From the NCBI RefSeq assembly GCF_011806405.1, contig NZ_JAATOW010000011.1, positions 1 to 64,000 of the forward strand: a stretch of DNA of 64,000 nt, read 5' to 3'. Below are positions 18,361-26,420 of the stretch, one piece after another. Under the pieces are notes generated by a model. The model was not told the DNA's origin, made no database searches, and worked only from the letters and a program-made list of their open reading frames with translations. Source of the DNA: Pseudooceanicola sp. HF7. Lineage in GTDB: Bacteria > Pseudomonadota > Alphaproteobacteria > Rhodobacterales > Rhodobacteraceae. A program made the position numbers and the translations under genes. Within the stretch, counting starts at the first letter, position 1. Every line of letters starts with the position of its first letter.

Positions 18361-19118
18361 TACACGAGCCCCTTCTCTTTGAGTTTTGCCACCAGCTCAT
18401 CGACAGAGCCGACCATCTCGCCAGCCTGGCGCGTCTCCGGCTCAGAGGTCTTGACGACCTGCAGGCGGGGCGCGGGATCGACGCCGTAATCGGCGGGCGT
18501 CTTCTCATCCAACGGCTTCTTCTTGGCCTTCATGATGTTGGGAAGCGACGCGTAGCGCGGTTCGTTCAGGCGCAGGTCGGCGGTGATGATCGCGGGCAGC
18601 TTGACCTTGATGGTCTGCAGGCCGCCGTCCACTTCGCGCGACACCACGGCACTTTCGCCATCCACGTCCAGCGTGTTGGCAAAGGTCGCCTGGGCGTAGC
18701 CCGTCAGCGCCGCCAGCATCTGGCCGGTTGCGTTCATGTCGTTGTCGATCGCCTGTTTCCCGGCAATGACCAGGCCCGGCTGTTCCTCGTCGATGATCCC
18801 CTTGAGGATCTTGGCGACGGCCAGCGGTTCGATGTCGTCATGCACGTCCTCGGCAGCCACGACCAGGATCGCACGGTCCGCGCCCATCGCCAGGGCGGTG
18901 CGCAGGGTCTCCTGGGCCTGTTTGACACCGATGGATACGGCGATGACCTCTTCGGCCTTGCCGGCTTCCTTCAGGCGGATCGCCTCTTCCACGGCAATCT
19001 CGTCGAAGGGGTTCATCGACATTTTCACGTTTGCAAGATCGACACCGCTGCCGTCCGCTTTCACGCGGACCTTCACGTTGTAGTCGATCACGCGTTTGAC
19101 AGGCACAAGTACCTTCAT
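18360..19118 (-). CDS. etfB: Electron transfer flavoprotein beta subunit
   Basis: The AMP-binding partner of EtfA, 252 residues. Hallmarks are the N-terminal [27 protein letters not shown] (near 37-52) and MGADRAILV (near 98). It is the first gene of the etfBA operon and divergent from the dimethylglycine-dehydrogenase-like gene, whose family donates electrons to ETF. The ATG is preceded by a GGAGTGACC-like site. Confidence 0.96.
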   Translation of the reverse strand: MKVLVPVKRVIDYNVKVRVKADGSGVDLANVKMSMNPFDEIAVEEAIRLKEAGKAEEVIAVSIGVKQAQETLRTALAMGADRAILVVAAEDVHDDIEPLAVAKILKGIIDEEQPGLVIAGKQAIDNDMNATGQMLAALTGYAQATFANTLDVDGESAVVSREVDGGLQTIKVKLPAIITADLRLNEPRYASLPNIMKAKKKPLDEKTPADYGVDPAPRLQVVKTSEPETRQAGEMVGSVDELVAKLKEKGLV

Positions 19119-19495
19119 TGGCGGTCACTCCATCTGTTGCCGGTGACGCAGCGGATTCGACCCACCGCGTCCACTCACGGGGTTGATATAAGCTAGCTCC
19201 CGGGCATGACAGGCCAAAACAGACTTTCGATGGTCGCGCAACGTCACGTTTTCTTCCGCAGGGCAGAGTTAATTCCGCAATGCGGAATGATTTGGCTAAA
19301 ATCGGGCATATTTTGACCAGCGCGCCTGCGGATGTTGCGCGAATGGTCTCTCTGAAGAAAGGAAAATCGGCGAAGGTCGGTTTCGGCGTGGAATTGGTCG
19401 GCTGGACCCTGCGGAATTTGCCATGGCTGGTAAAGGTCATGCCAGACCCGGCCCACCGGGATCGTTCCAACGGCCTCCAACAGGAAAGGTGTGCC
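19119..19495. promoter_or_regulatory. Divergent control region between etfBA and the DMGDH-like gene
   Basis: A 377-base spacer. Its most striking element is the palindrome at 19272-19288. An in-frame ORF extension of the flavoprotein gene runs through the second half of the region but begins inside that palindrome and lacks conserved content, so it was not included. No other gene is seen. Confidence 0.5.
19272..19288. promoter_or_regulatory. 17-base palindrome, candidate operator
   Basis: ATTCCGCAATGCGGAAT is perfectly symmetric about its central base. Such spacing suits a dimeric regulator; Lrp/AsnC-type sites can look like this. A half-site TGCGGAATT recurs near 19410. The regulator is unknown. 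Confidence 0.45.
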
Positions 19496-21991
19496 ATGAA
19501 AACCCATGTCAAAGCTCTTGTCGTCGGCGGCGGCGCCGTCGGAACCTCCATCGCCTACCACCTTGCGCGTGCAGGCTGGCAGGACGTCATGCTGCTGGAA
19601 CGGGATGAGCTGACCTCAGGCTCCACCTGGCATGCCGCGGGCCTGCTGCCGCTCTTCAACATGAGCTACGCGACGACCCATATCCACAAGTACTCCGTCG
19701 ATTTCTACAAGACGCTCGAGGAAGAGACAGGCCTGAACGCCGGTTTCTCCGTGGTGGGCAACCTGCGCATGGCCCAGACCCAGGCGCGGATGGACGAATA
19801 CATGCTCTATGCCTCTACCGCAGAGACGGCGGGCGTGCCCTACGAATGGATGAGCCCCGCCCAGATCAAGGAGCGCTGGCCGCTGGTCAACATCGAGGGG
19901 TTGCAGGGCGCGATCTTCCACCCCACCGATGGCTACATCAACCCCGCGGACGTCACCATGGCCATGGCCAAGGGCGCGCGTCAGCGCGGCGTGACGATCG
20001 AACGCAAGTGGCAGGTCGATGCCTACCACTGGAACGGCGAAGCCTGGGAAGTCACCTGCACCAAGATGGGGGAGAAGGGCGGCAACCTGGTACCCTTGGA
20101 AGAGCAGGTCGTGATCACCGCGGAACACGTGGTCACCGCCACCGGCAACCACGCGCAGCGCACCGCGCGCCTTCTGGGCATCAAGACCCCCGCGATCCCC
20201 GTCGAACACCAGTTCATCGTCACCGAACCCGATCCCGCGCTGGTCGAATACCGCAAGAACGGCGGGGCAGAGCACCCTGTGCTGCGCGACGCCGATGCCA
20301 AGTGGTACGTCCGCGAGGAACGCGGAGGCTGGATCCTGGGCCCCTATGAGCTGAACGCGCCCTCGCGCTTCCGCTTCGGCGTGCCCGACAGCTTCCGCGC
20401 CGATCTCTTCCCGCTCGATCTGGAACGGATCGAGGAAGAGTACATGTCGATGATCCATCGTCTGCCGTCTTCCGAAACCGTCGGTCTGAAGGACGATTTC
20501 AACGGCCCGATCTGCTATACCCCGGATGGCAACCCGCTGGTCGGCCCCGCGCCGGGCCTGCGCAACATGTGGCTGGCCGAGGGCTTCTCCTTCGGGATCA
20601 CCGCTGCGGGCGGCACCGGCTATTACCTTGCGCAGATGATGGTGGAGGGCGAGGCAGAGATCGACATGGCCTCGCTCGATCCCAAGCGCTACGGCTCCTG
20701 GATGACCAACGACTACGCCGCGGCGAAGAACGAGGAATCCTACGAACACGTCTTCATCCTGCACCACCCGGACGAGGAACGCCCGGCGGCGCGCCCGCTG
20801 CGCACCTCTCCGGCCTATGACCGCCAGAAGGCGGCCGGGGCGCAGTTCGGCCATGTGAACGGCTGGGAACGCCCGAACTACTACGCCCCCGAAGGCTTCA
20901 ACGACCATGACGCGCGCAGTTTCCGCCGGGGCGGCTGGTGGCAATATGCCGTGGAAGAGGCCAGGGCGATCCGCGAAGGGGTCGGCCTGGTCGATGCCAC
21001 CGCCTTCACCAAGCACACGGTCAAGGGCAATGGCGCGACCGAGTTCCTGGACTGGTTCACCTGCAACAAGCTGCCCAAGGTGGGCCGCATCAACCTGACC
21101 TATGCGCTGACCGGCGCCGGCACCACGCGCACGGAATACACCATCGTGCGCAACGCCGAAGACAGCTATTACCTGGTCTCCGCCGGGGCCTGGACCGCCT
21201 ATGACCAGGATTACCTGCTGAAGTCGGCCGAGGATTTCATGGCGCGCACCGGCAAGCTGGTCATCGTGCAGGATGTCACCACCCAATGGGGCGTTTTCGC
21301 CGTGGCCGGGCCGAAATCCCGCGACCTGCTCAAGGGCCTGATCCGCGATGCGGACCCGGAAACGGCGCTGTCCAACAAGCGCTTCCCCTGGCTCTCCGCG
21401 CGCCAGATCGAACTGGGCATGGTGCCCGTGAAAGCCATCCGCGTGGCCTATACCGGGGAGCTGGGCTGGGAACTGCACCACCCGATGGAGATGCAGAACC
21501 ACCTCTGGGATGTGCTGATGAAGGCCGGTGAACCGCTGGGCCTGAAATTGGTCGGTGCCCGCGCCCAGAACTGGCTGCGCCAGGAGAAAAGCTACCGCGC
21601 CTTCGGCAATGAGCTTGGCCGCGATGCGACCCCTGCGGAAGCCGACCTGCCGCGCTTCATCGACCTCAGCAAGGAGTTCCACGGCAAGGAGGCCATGGAA
21701 GCCCTGGGCGTGCGCTCCAAATGCGTGACCCTGCTGATCGACGGCCCCGAAGACGCCGATCCCTGGGGCCGCGAGGCGCTCTATGACGGCGACACCAAGG
21801 TCGGACGCCTGACCTCCGGCGGGTACTCGGTGGCCTTCGGTAAGTCGATCGGCATGGGCTATGTCACGCCGGAGCTTGCGGTGCCCGGCACCCGGCTGAA
21901 GGTGAAGATGTTCGACCAGCTCTGGGATGCGGAGATCACGGAAGACAGCCCCTACGACCCCAAGAACGCCAATATCCGCGTGGATGGCTGA
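19496..21991 (+). CDS. Dimethylglycine/sarcosine dehydrogenase-like flavoprotein (DAO + GcvT domains)
   Basis: An 831-residue, two-part enzyme. The N-terminal FAD oxidoreductase domain starts with VVGGGAVGTS (near 9-18) and has STWHAAGL (His46 is the likely site of covalent FAD, as in DMGDH). The C-terminal half is a folate-binding GcvT domain (RTEYTIV near 548, TGELGWELH near 656). Relatives demethylate dimethylglycine or sarcosine, hand the one-carbon unit to tetrahydrofolate and the electrons to ETF. The adjacent etfBA supports this, but the exact substrate is not determined. The ATG at 19496 follows AGGAAAGG. Downstream is the 79-bp tandem repeat. Confidence 0.82.
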   Translation: MKTHVKALVVGGGAVGTSIAYHLARAGWQDVMLLERDELTSGSTWHAAGLLPLFNMSYATTHIHKYSVDFYKTLEEETGLNAGFSVVGNLRMAQTQARMDEYMLYASTAETAGVPYEWMSPAQIKERWPLVNIEGLQGAIFHPTDGYINPADVTMAMAKGARQRGVTIERKWQVDAYHWNGEAWEVTCTKMGEKGGNLVPLEEQVVITAEHVVTATGNHAQRTARLLGIKTPAIPVEHQFIVTEPDPALVEYRKNGGAEHPVLRDADAKWYVREERGGWILGPYELNAPSRFRFGVPDSFRADLFPLDLERIEEEYMSMIHRLPSSETVGLKDDFNGPICYTPDGNPLVGPAPGLRNMWLAEGFSFGITAAGGTGYYLAQMMVEGEAEIDMASLDPKRYGSWMTNDYAAAKNEESYEHVFILHHPDEERPAARPLRTSPAYDRQKAAGAQFGHVNGWERPNYYAPEGFNDHDARSFRRGGWWQYAVEEARAIREGVGLVDATAFTKHTVKGNGATEFLDWFTCNKLPKVGRINLTYALTGAGTTRTEYTIVRNAEDSYYLVSAGAWTAYDQDYLLKSAEDFMARTGKLVIVQDVTTQWGVFAVAGPKSRDLLKGLIRDADPETALSNKRFPWLSARQIELGMVPVKAIRVAYTGELGWELHHPMEMQNHLWDVLMKAGEPLGLKLVGARAQNWLRQEKSYRAFGNELGRDATPAEADLPRFIDLSKEFHGKEAMEALGVRSKCVTLLIDGPEDADPWGREALYDGDTKVGRLTSGGYSVAFGKSIGMGYVTPELAVPGTRLKVKMFDQLWDAEITEDSPYDPKNANIRVDG

Positions 21992-21996
21992 GCAAA

Positions 21997-22224
21997 CGCA
22001 CCGGGCCGTAAGGCCCGGCGACCCCTCCGGGGGAGGGGTCGGTTTGCGAACGGGCGGAGCCCCGGCAAAGAAAGGCGCACCGGGCCGTAAGGCCCGGCGA
22101 CCCCTCCGGGGGAGGGGTCGGTTTGCGAACGGGCGGAGCCCCGGCCAGGAAAGGCGCACCGTGCCCGCCGGGCCCGGCGACCCCTCCGGGGGAGGGGTCG
22201 GTTTGCGAACGGGCGGAGCCCCGG
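21997..22224. repeat. Three tandem copies of a 79-bp palindrome-rich unit
   Basis: The units start at 21997, 22076 and 22155 with CGCACCG; the third stops after GAGCCCCGG. Copies 1 and 2 differ only in the last dozen bases, while copy 3 differs in the first palindrome. Each has two hairpins: CCGGGCC-GTAA-GGCCCGG and ACCCCTCC-GGG-GGAGGGGT. It begins five bases after the flavoprotein stop. Confidence 0.9.
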
Positions 22225-22351
22225 ACCAGCGATTTAGCGACGGCCTCCCACAGGCCCCGCGCCAGCCGCGTCCCGGATCGGTTCCGCAGCTTTCCGGGCC
22301 GTGCGCCGGGCGTTCGCACCGGCCACGCGACCCTCTCACATCGTGCAACCA

Positions 22352-22380
22352 TTGACATTCCCCCGTCGGGAGCCACAGAT
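22352..22380 (+). promoter_or_regulatory. Candidate housekeeping promoter
   Basis: TTGACA (22352-22357), 17 bases, then ACAGAT (22375-22380). The -35 is perfect and the -10 weak. It lies about 100 bases before the small membrane protein gene. Confidence 0.35.
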
Positions 22381-22483
22381 TCAAGGCCAAGCCACTCTTG
22401 ATGTTCGCCCGGAAAATCGCGGCGGCGCACTGAATTCTCAGTCCCGCCCGCCCTTGCCGAACATGATCAAAAGGAGCCATTCC

Positions 22484-22744
22484 ATGGAAGCGCAACTGAT
22501 CGCTCTCGTGATCCTCCTGCCTTTCGCCCTGGCCTTCATCTACGCGGGAATCCACGAATACCTGCGCTTCAAATCCGACGGCCGGGCCACCTATGGCCTA
22601 GTCTACGACGAAGACACGGGCACCACCCGCGTCACCGGCATCGCCGAGGACGAGGATGCCTATGATCCGGAAGAATTCGATCCCAACGACTTCCGAGATC
22701 CCGATATCCGCTATGACGACGACCCCGAGGAACCAAAGACCTGA
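22484..22744 (+). CDS. Small membrane-anchored acidic protein, unknown function
   Basis: An 86-residue protein with one N-terminal hydrophobic helix (residues 3-24) followed by a charged, strongly acidic cytoplasmic or periplasmic tail rich in Asp/Glu. The ATG at 22484 follows AAAGGAG eight bases upstream, a convincing site. An upstream in-frame extension is not supported. No family is recognised. It may be a single-gene unit between two repeat-rich regions. Confidence 0.65.
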   Translation: MEAQLIALVILLPFALAFIYAGIHEYLRFKSDGRATYGLVYDEDTGTTRVTGIAEDEDAYDPEEFDPNDFRDPDIRYDDDPEEPKT

Positions 22745-22972
22745 GGGGCGCGCGCCTTCGGCCCACCCCAAGCGGAGGAACGAAAGCGCGGGGCATCGAG
22801 CCCCGCTCTTTCGTGGGGGCAGGGCCCCCGGCACCCGGTGTCAGGCGAAGCGCGCCAGGGCAGGGGGCGCTGACCTTTCCGGATAACTCGATGGCCGGCC
22901 GGCCAGGAAAACCCCCGCGCCGCAGCGCAGGGATCACCTGCGCCCGGTTCGCGGCGAAGCCCCGCGCGCTCC

Positions 22973-23070
22973 GTTAACCACGGCAAATACCGACAAGAAT
23001 ACCGACGTGATACCGACGTCGTACCGACGCGATACAGACGTGGATTTCAGCCCCCATTTCCCTGTTAACC
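22973..23070 (+). repeat. Iteron-like element copy A (five TACCGAC-type heptamers)
   Basis: GTTAACC (22973), 8 bases, then TACCGAC at 22988, 23000, 23011 and 23022 and TACAGAC at 23033, with spacers of 5, 4, 4 and 4 bases. GTGG follows, then 20 bases and another GTTAACC (23064-23070). The same architecture occurs inverted at 41094-41192. Confidence 0.85.
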
Positions 23071-23145
23071 AAGGCCCCGGGGCTCGATTCGCACCCAAAG
23101 CGCCGCCCCGGACCCGCACGCAGCCGCAAGACCGCGTTAACCACA

Positions 23146-23178
23146 AGAAAACGCCGCGCCGGATTTCTCCGACGCGGC
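23146..23178 (-). terminator. Terminator of the xdh-ABC operon
   Basis: On the minus strand the stem GCCGCGTCGG/CCGGCGCGGC (one T-G pair) with a six-base loop is followed by GTTTTCTTG. It lies 26 bases past the BMP gene stop. Confidence 0.75.
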
Positions 23179-23203
23179 GCCCAGTCTTTCGTGACGGTCC
23201 GGC

Positions 23204-24301
23204 TTACTGCGGGATCTCGCCGTCCAGCCCTTCGACGTAGAAGTTCATGCCGGCCAGCGTGCCGTCATCGGCCACTTCACCCTCTGCCAGCCAGGGGGTG
23301 CCGTCCTGCTTGTTCAGCGGGCCGGTGAAGGGGTGGTATTCGCCTGCGGCGATCGCATCCTTCATCTCCAGCGCGGCGGCCTTCACGTCTTCCGGCACGA
23401 CCTCGGTGATCTCACCGATGCCGACCATGCCGGTGTTGATGCCTTCCCAGACCGAGTGGGATTCCCAAGTGCCATCCATGACCGCCTTCACGCGGGAGGT
23501 GTAGTAGGGCTCCCAGTTGTCGATGATGGAAGAGACACGGGGAGAGGGCGCATATTCCGCCATGTCGCCCGCCTGGCCAAAGCCGATCACGTCGCCCGCT
23601 GCCTGAGCGGCGGCCAAAGGTGCCGTGGAATCAGTGTGTTGCAGGATCACGTCCGCGCCCTGTTCGATCAGGGTCCGGGCCGCGTCCGCCTCTTTCGCCG
23701 GGTCCATCCAGGTGTAGAGCCAGATGACCTTGAACTCGACGTCGGGGTTCACCTTCTTGGCGTGGATATAGGCAGAGTTGATGCCGCGCACGACTTCCGG
23801 GATCGGCACGGAGGCGATGTAGCCGATCGTGTTGCTCTTGGTCATGGAGCCCGCGATGGTCCCCTGAACCGCGCGCCCCTCGTAGAAACGGGCGGAATAG
23901 GCGGCCATGTTCGGCGCGGTCTTGTAGCCGGTGGCATGTTCGAACTTCACGTCCGGGAACTTGCTTGCGACGTTCAGCGTGGGATCCATGTAGCCGAAGG
24001 AGGTGGAAAAGATGATATCCGCCCCGTTCAGCGCCATCTGGGTCATGGCACGTTCGGAATCCGGGCCCTCGGGCACGTTTTCCTGGTAGACCATCTCCAC
24101 CTTGTCGGCGCCGATCTCCTCGATCATCTTCAGCGCGCTCTCGTGGTGGTGCTGGGACCAGCCGCCATCGTTGATCGGGCCGACGTAGATGAAGCCCACC
24201 TTCGTCATGTCGTCCTGGGCCAGGGCCGCGCCGGTGGCCATGGCGGTCAGGCCAAGCGCCGTAGCGGCCCCGGCCAGGAAGGTTCTTTTCTTCATAAGCA
24301 T
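23204..24301 (-). CDS. BMP family ABC transporter substrate-binding protein
   Basis: A periplasmic receptor of the basic-membrane-protein (PnrA/Med) family, which binds purine nucleosides or nucleobases. 365 residues. A signal peptide (residues 1-29, ALA-Q cleavage, no lipobox Cys) is followed by VGFIYVGPINDGGW (near 34-47) and the sugar-binding-like fold. The ATG at 24301 was chosen for GGGGAG upstream. It is the last gene of a minus-strand operon with the transporter ATPase, two permeases and xdhABC, which points to a purine such as xanthine, hypoxanthine or a related compound. Confidence 0.88.
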   Translation of the reverse strand: MLMKKRTFLAGAATALGLTAMATGAALAQDDMTKVGFIYVGPINDGGWSQHHHESALKMIEEIGADKVEMVYQENVPEGPDSERAMTQMALNGADIIFSTSFGYMDPTLNVASKFPDVKFEHATGYKTAPNMAAYSARFYEGRAVQGTIAGSMTKSNTIGYIASVPIPEVVRGINSAYIHAKKVNPDVEFKVIWLYTWMDPAKEADAARTLIEQGADVILQHTDSTAPLAAAQAAGDVIGFGQAGDMAEYAPSPRVSSIIDNWEPYYTSRVKAVMDGTWESHSVWEGINTGMVGIGEITEVVPEDVKAAALEMKDAIAAGEYHPFTGPLNKQDGTPWLAEGEVADDGTLAGMNFYVEGLDGEIPQ

Positions 24302-24336
24302 TTGTGGTTGCTCCCCTTTTTTAAAGAATTCCTGCC

Positions 24337-25260
24337 CTATTGAGAGGCATGGAAAGAGCGGCCGAGCGAGGCTGGCGCCGCGCTGCGATCCGCAGACATG
24401 ATGACCAGCACGAGGATGGTGATCAGGTATGGCGACATTGAAAGATATTCGGCAGGCACCGCAATCCCCGCGGCCTGCAGGTTCAGCTGCAGCACGGTAA
24501 CGCCCCCGAACAGGTAGGCCCCCAGCAAGACGCGCCAGGGTTTCCAGCTGGCAAAGACCACCAGCGCCAGGGCGATCCAGCCCGCGCCGCCGGTCATGCC
24601 CTCGGTCCATTGCGGCACCCGAACAAGGCTGACATAGGCCCCGCCAAGACCCGCGCAGGCCCCGCCGAACAGGATTGCAAGAACGCGAATCCGAACGACC
24701 TTGTAGCCAAGCGCATGGGCTGCGGCATGGTTTTCCCCCACCGCGCGCAGGATCAGCCCGCCGCGAGTGAACTTCAGGAAGGCCCAGACTACGGCCACCA
24801 GGGCCAGGCCGAAGTAGACGACCAGGTCATGGCTGAACAGCACTGGTCCAAGCACGGGAATATCGGACAGCAGCGGGATATCCAGCTCCGGAGTGGGCGG
24901 CGGCTTGATCCCCACGTAGCCCTGTCCGATCAGCGACGACAGGCCCAGCCCGAAAAGCGTCAGCGCCAGCCCGCTTGCGACCTGGTTGGCCAGGGCAAAC
25001 TGGGTCAGCAGCGCAAACAGCAGAGACAGCCCCGCGCCCCCGGCCGCGGCGGCGATGAAGCCGATGGTCGGCGACCCGGTGGTCACGGCCGCGGCAAAGC
25101 CGCAGATGGCGCCGGTGATCATCATCCCCTCCACGCCAAGGTTAAGAACCCCCGCCTTCTCGACGATCAGCTCGCCCACGGCGGCGATCAGCACGGCCGT
25201 GGCCGCCACCATGAGAGAGGCCAGAAGAAGAACCGGATTGATCGCGGAAACATCCATCAC
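24337..25260 (-). CDS. ABC transporter permease (NupQ/YufQ-like)
   Basis: A 307-residue inner-membrane permease of the branched-chain-amino-acid/ribose permease family, of the kind paired with BMP receptors. About eight hydrophobic segments. The conserved LNLGVEGMMITGA lies near residues 36-48. It overlaps the preceding permease gene by four bases (ATGA-type), so the two are translationally coupled. It probably forms a heterodimeric channel with the other permease. Confidence 0.88.
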   Translation of the reverse strand: MMDVSAINPVLLLASLMVAATAVLIAAVGELIVEKAGVLNLGVEGMMITGAICGFAAAVTTGSPTIGFIAAAAGGAGLSLLFALLTQFALANQVASGLALTLFGLGLSSLIGQGYVGIKPPPTPELDIPLLSDIPVLGPVLFSHDLVVYFGLALVAVVWAFLKFTRGGLILRAVGENHAAAHALGYKVVRIRVLAILFGGACAGLGGAYVSLVRVPQWTEGMTGGAGWIALALVVFASWKPWRVLLGAYLFGGVTVLQLNLQAAGIAVPAEYLSMSPYLITILVLVIMSADRSAAPASLGRSFHASQ

Positions 25261-26339
25261 ACCGCCTCCCGCGCGACGAAGCGCACCCGGTAATTTGTAA
25301 GCATATCAACGGCCAGCAGGAAGAACAGCAGCATCCCCTGGAAGACCTGGATCGCGGCGCCCGGCAATTGCATCGTACTCTGCGCCGCTTCCCCGCCGAT
25401 GTAGGTCAGGGCCATCAGAAGCCCGGCCAGCACGATCCCGAAGGGATGCAGCCGGCCCAGGAAGGCCACGATGATCGCGGTGAACCCATAGCCCACGTTG
25501 AACCCGGTAGAGATCTGGCCCGAGGGGCCGGAAACCTCGAAAACCCCGGCAAGCCCGGCCAGCGCCCCGGCGGTGCCCATGCAGAACAGCACCAGCCGCG
25601 CCGGCTTGACGCCAGAGAACCGCGCGGCCCGCGGGGCCTCGCCGGTCAGGCGGATCTGGTAGCCCAGGATATGCCGGTTCATCATCACATAGGCCATGAT
25701 CGCGGCGATAAAGGCCGCCGCCACGCCCCAGTGCATCCCCGTATCGGCAATGATCTCTGCATTATGGGCCGATGCATATTGCTGCAGGTTGCGCGATCCG
25801 GGAAAGCCGAAGCCCTCCGGGTTCTTCATCAGCCCGAGCGCCATGGAGGCCAGGAACTGCTCGGCCACGTAGACCAGCATCAGGCTGACCAGGATCTCGT
25901 TTGTCCCGAACCGCACCTTCAGCAGGGCCGGGATCATCGCCCAGGCCCAGCCGCCAAGCGCGCCCGCGATGATCATGGCCGGGAAGATCCACCAGGCCTC
26001 GAGCGGGTAAAGCGCCAGGGCCACGCCGGCGCCGGTGATGGCGCCCATGATGTACTGCCCCTCGGCCCCGATGTTCCAGATCCCGGCCCGGAAGCCCAGG
26101 CTCAGACCAAGCGCGATCAGGATCAGCGGCCCGCCCTTCACCAGCAATTGCGGCCTGTAATAAAAGGAAAATTCCCCGAACAGCGGATCCCAGAAGATGG
26201 TCCTGATCGCGGCCACCGGATCCTTGCCCAGCAGCGCGAACAAAAGCCCGCCTGCCACCATTGTGATCAGCACCGCCAGCACCGGGGTGACATAACTCAG
26301 GGTCCGTGACGGCTGCGGCCGCTTCTCCAGCCTCAGCAT
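25257..26339 (-). CDS. ABC transporter permease (NupP/YufP-like)
   Basis: A 360-residue permease with about nine hydrophobic segments. The family segment WNIGAEGQYIMGA lies near residue 92, and GYGFTAIIVAFLGRLHP near 270. The start is the ATG at 26339; an upstream in-frame ATG at 26387 falls inside the dispersed repeat and is less likely. An 81-base gap with that repeat separates it from the ATPase gene, the only such break in the operon. Confidence 0.88.
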   Translation of the reverse strand: MLRLEKRPQPSRTLSYVTPVLAVLITMVAGGLLFALLGKDPVAAIRTIFWDPLFGEFSFYYRPQLLVKGGPLILIALGLSLGFRAGIWNIGAEGQYIMGAITGAGVALALYPLEAWWIFPAMIIAGALGGWAWAMIPALLKVRFGTNEILVSLMLVYVAEQFLASMALGLMKNPEGFGFPGSRNLQQYASAHNAEIIADTGMHWGVAAAFIAAIMAYVMMNRHILGYQIRLTGEAPRAARFSGVKPARLVLFCMGTAGALAGLAGVFEVSGPSGQISTGFNVGYGFTAIIVAFLGRLHPFGIVLAGLLMALTYIGGEAAQSTMQLPGAAIQVFQGMLLFFLLAVDMLTNYRVRFVAREAV

Positions 26340-26350
26340 TCCCGCGCCCC

Positions 26351-26383
26351 TTTCTTCTTGCCAAAAATACTCCCGCCGGAGGC
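26351..26383 (+). repeat. Dispersed intergenic repeat, copy 3
   Basis: It reads TTTCTTCTTGCC, then AAAAATACTCCC, then GCCGGAGGC. This is the fullest copy of the repeat also at 3361-3392 and (inverted) 14128-14149. It sits inside an operon, between the ATPase and permease genes. Confidence 0.6.
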
Positions 26384-26420
26384 GCATGTTCCAGTGGGCG
26401 ATCCCGCCCGGAATTGACGC

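Larger units (their letters stand above)
21992..22483. other. Intergenic region with tandem repeat and candidate promoter
   Basis: The first half is the 79-bp tandem repeat (21997-22224). The second half has no ORF of its own and ends with a candidate promoter at 22352-22380 for the small membrane protein gene. Confidence 0.6.
22745..23203. other. Intergenic region holding an iteron-like element
   Basis: About 460 bases. It contains a GGGGGC-AGG-GCCCCC palindrome (22814-22828), the iteron-like element (22973-23070), a further GTTAACC at 23136-23142 and the terminator of the minus-strand ABC operon (23146-23178). ORFs here are short and unsupported. Confidence 0.6.

Noticed and set aside
21997-22224. 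CRISPR array
   Set aside because: The 79-base units follow each other without unique spacers; they are tandem repeats, and no cas genes are present.
19616-22555. 979-residue minus-strand frame across the DMGDH-like gene and the 79-bp repeats
   Set aside because: It is a shadow of the flavoprotein gene that continues through the repeat because its period does not break the frame.
22973-23070. Plasmid replication origin based on the iterons
   Set aside because: No rep or par gene is near either copy, and two inverted copies 18 kb apart among housekeeping genes argue against an origin.
22973-23142. CtrA binding sites from the GTTAACC motifs
   Set aside because: The CtrA pattern needs TTAA-N7-TTAA; the GTTAACC pairs here are 8 bases from a heptamer and tens of bases from each other.
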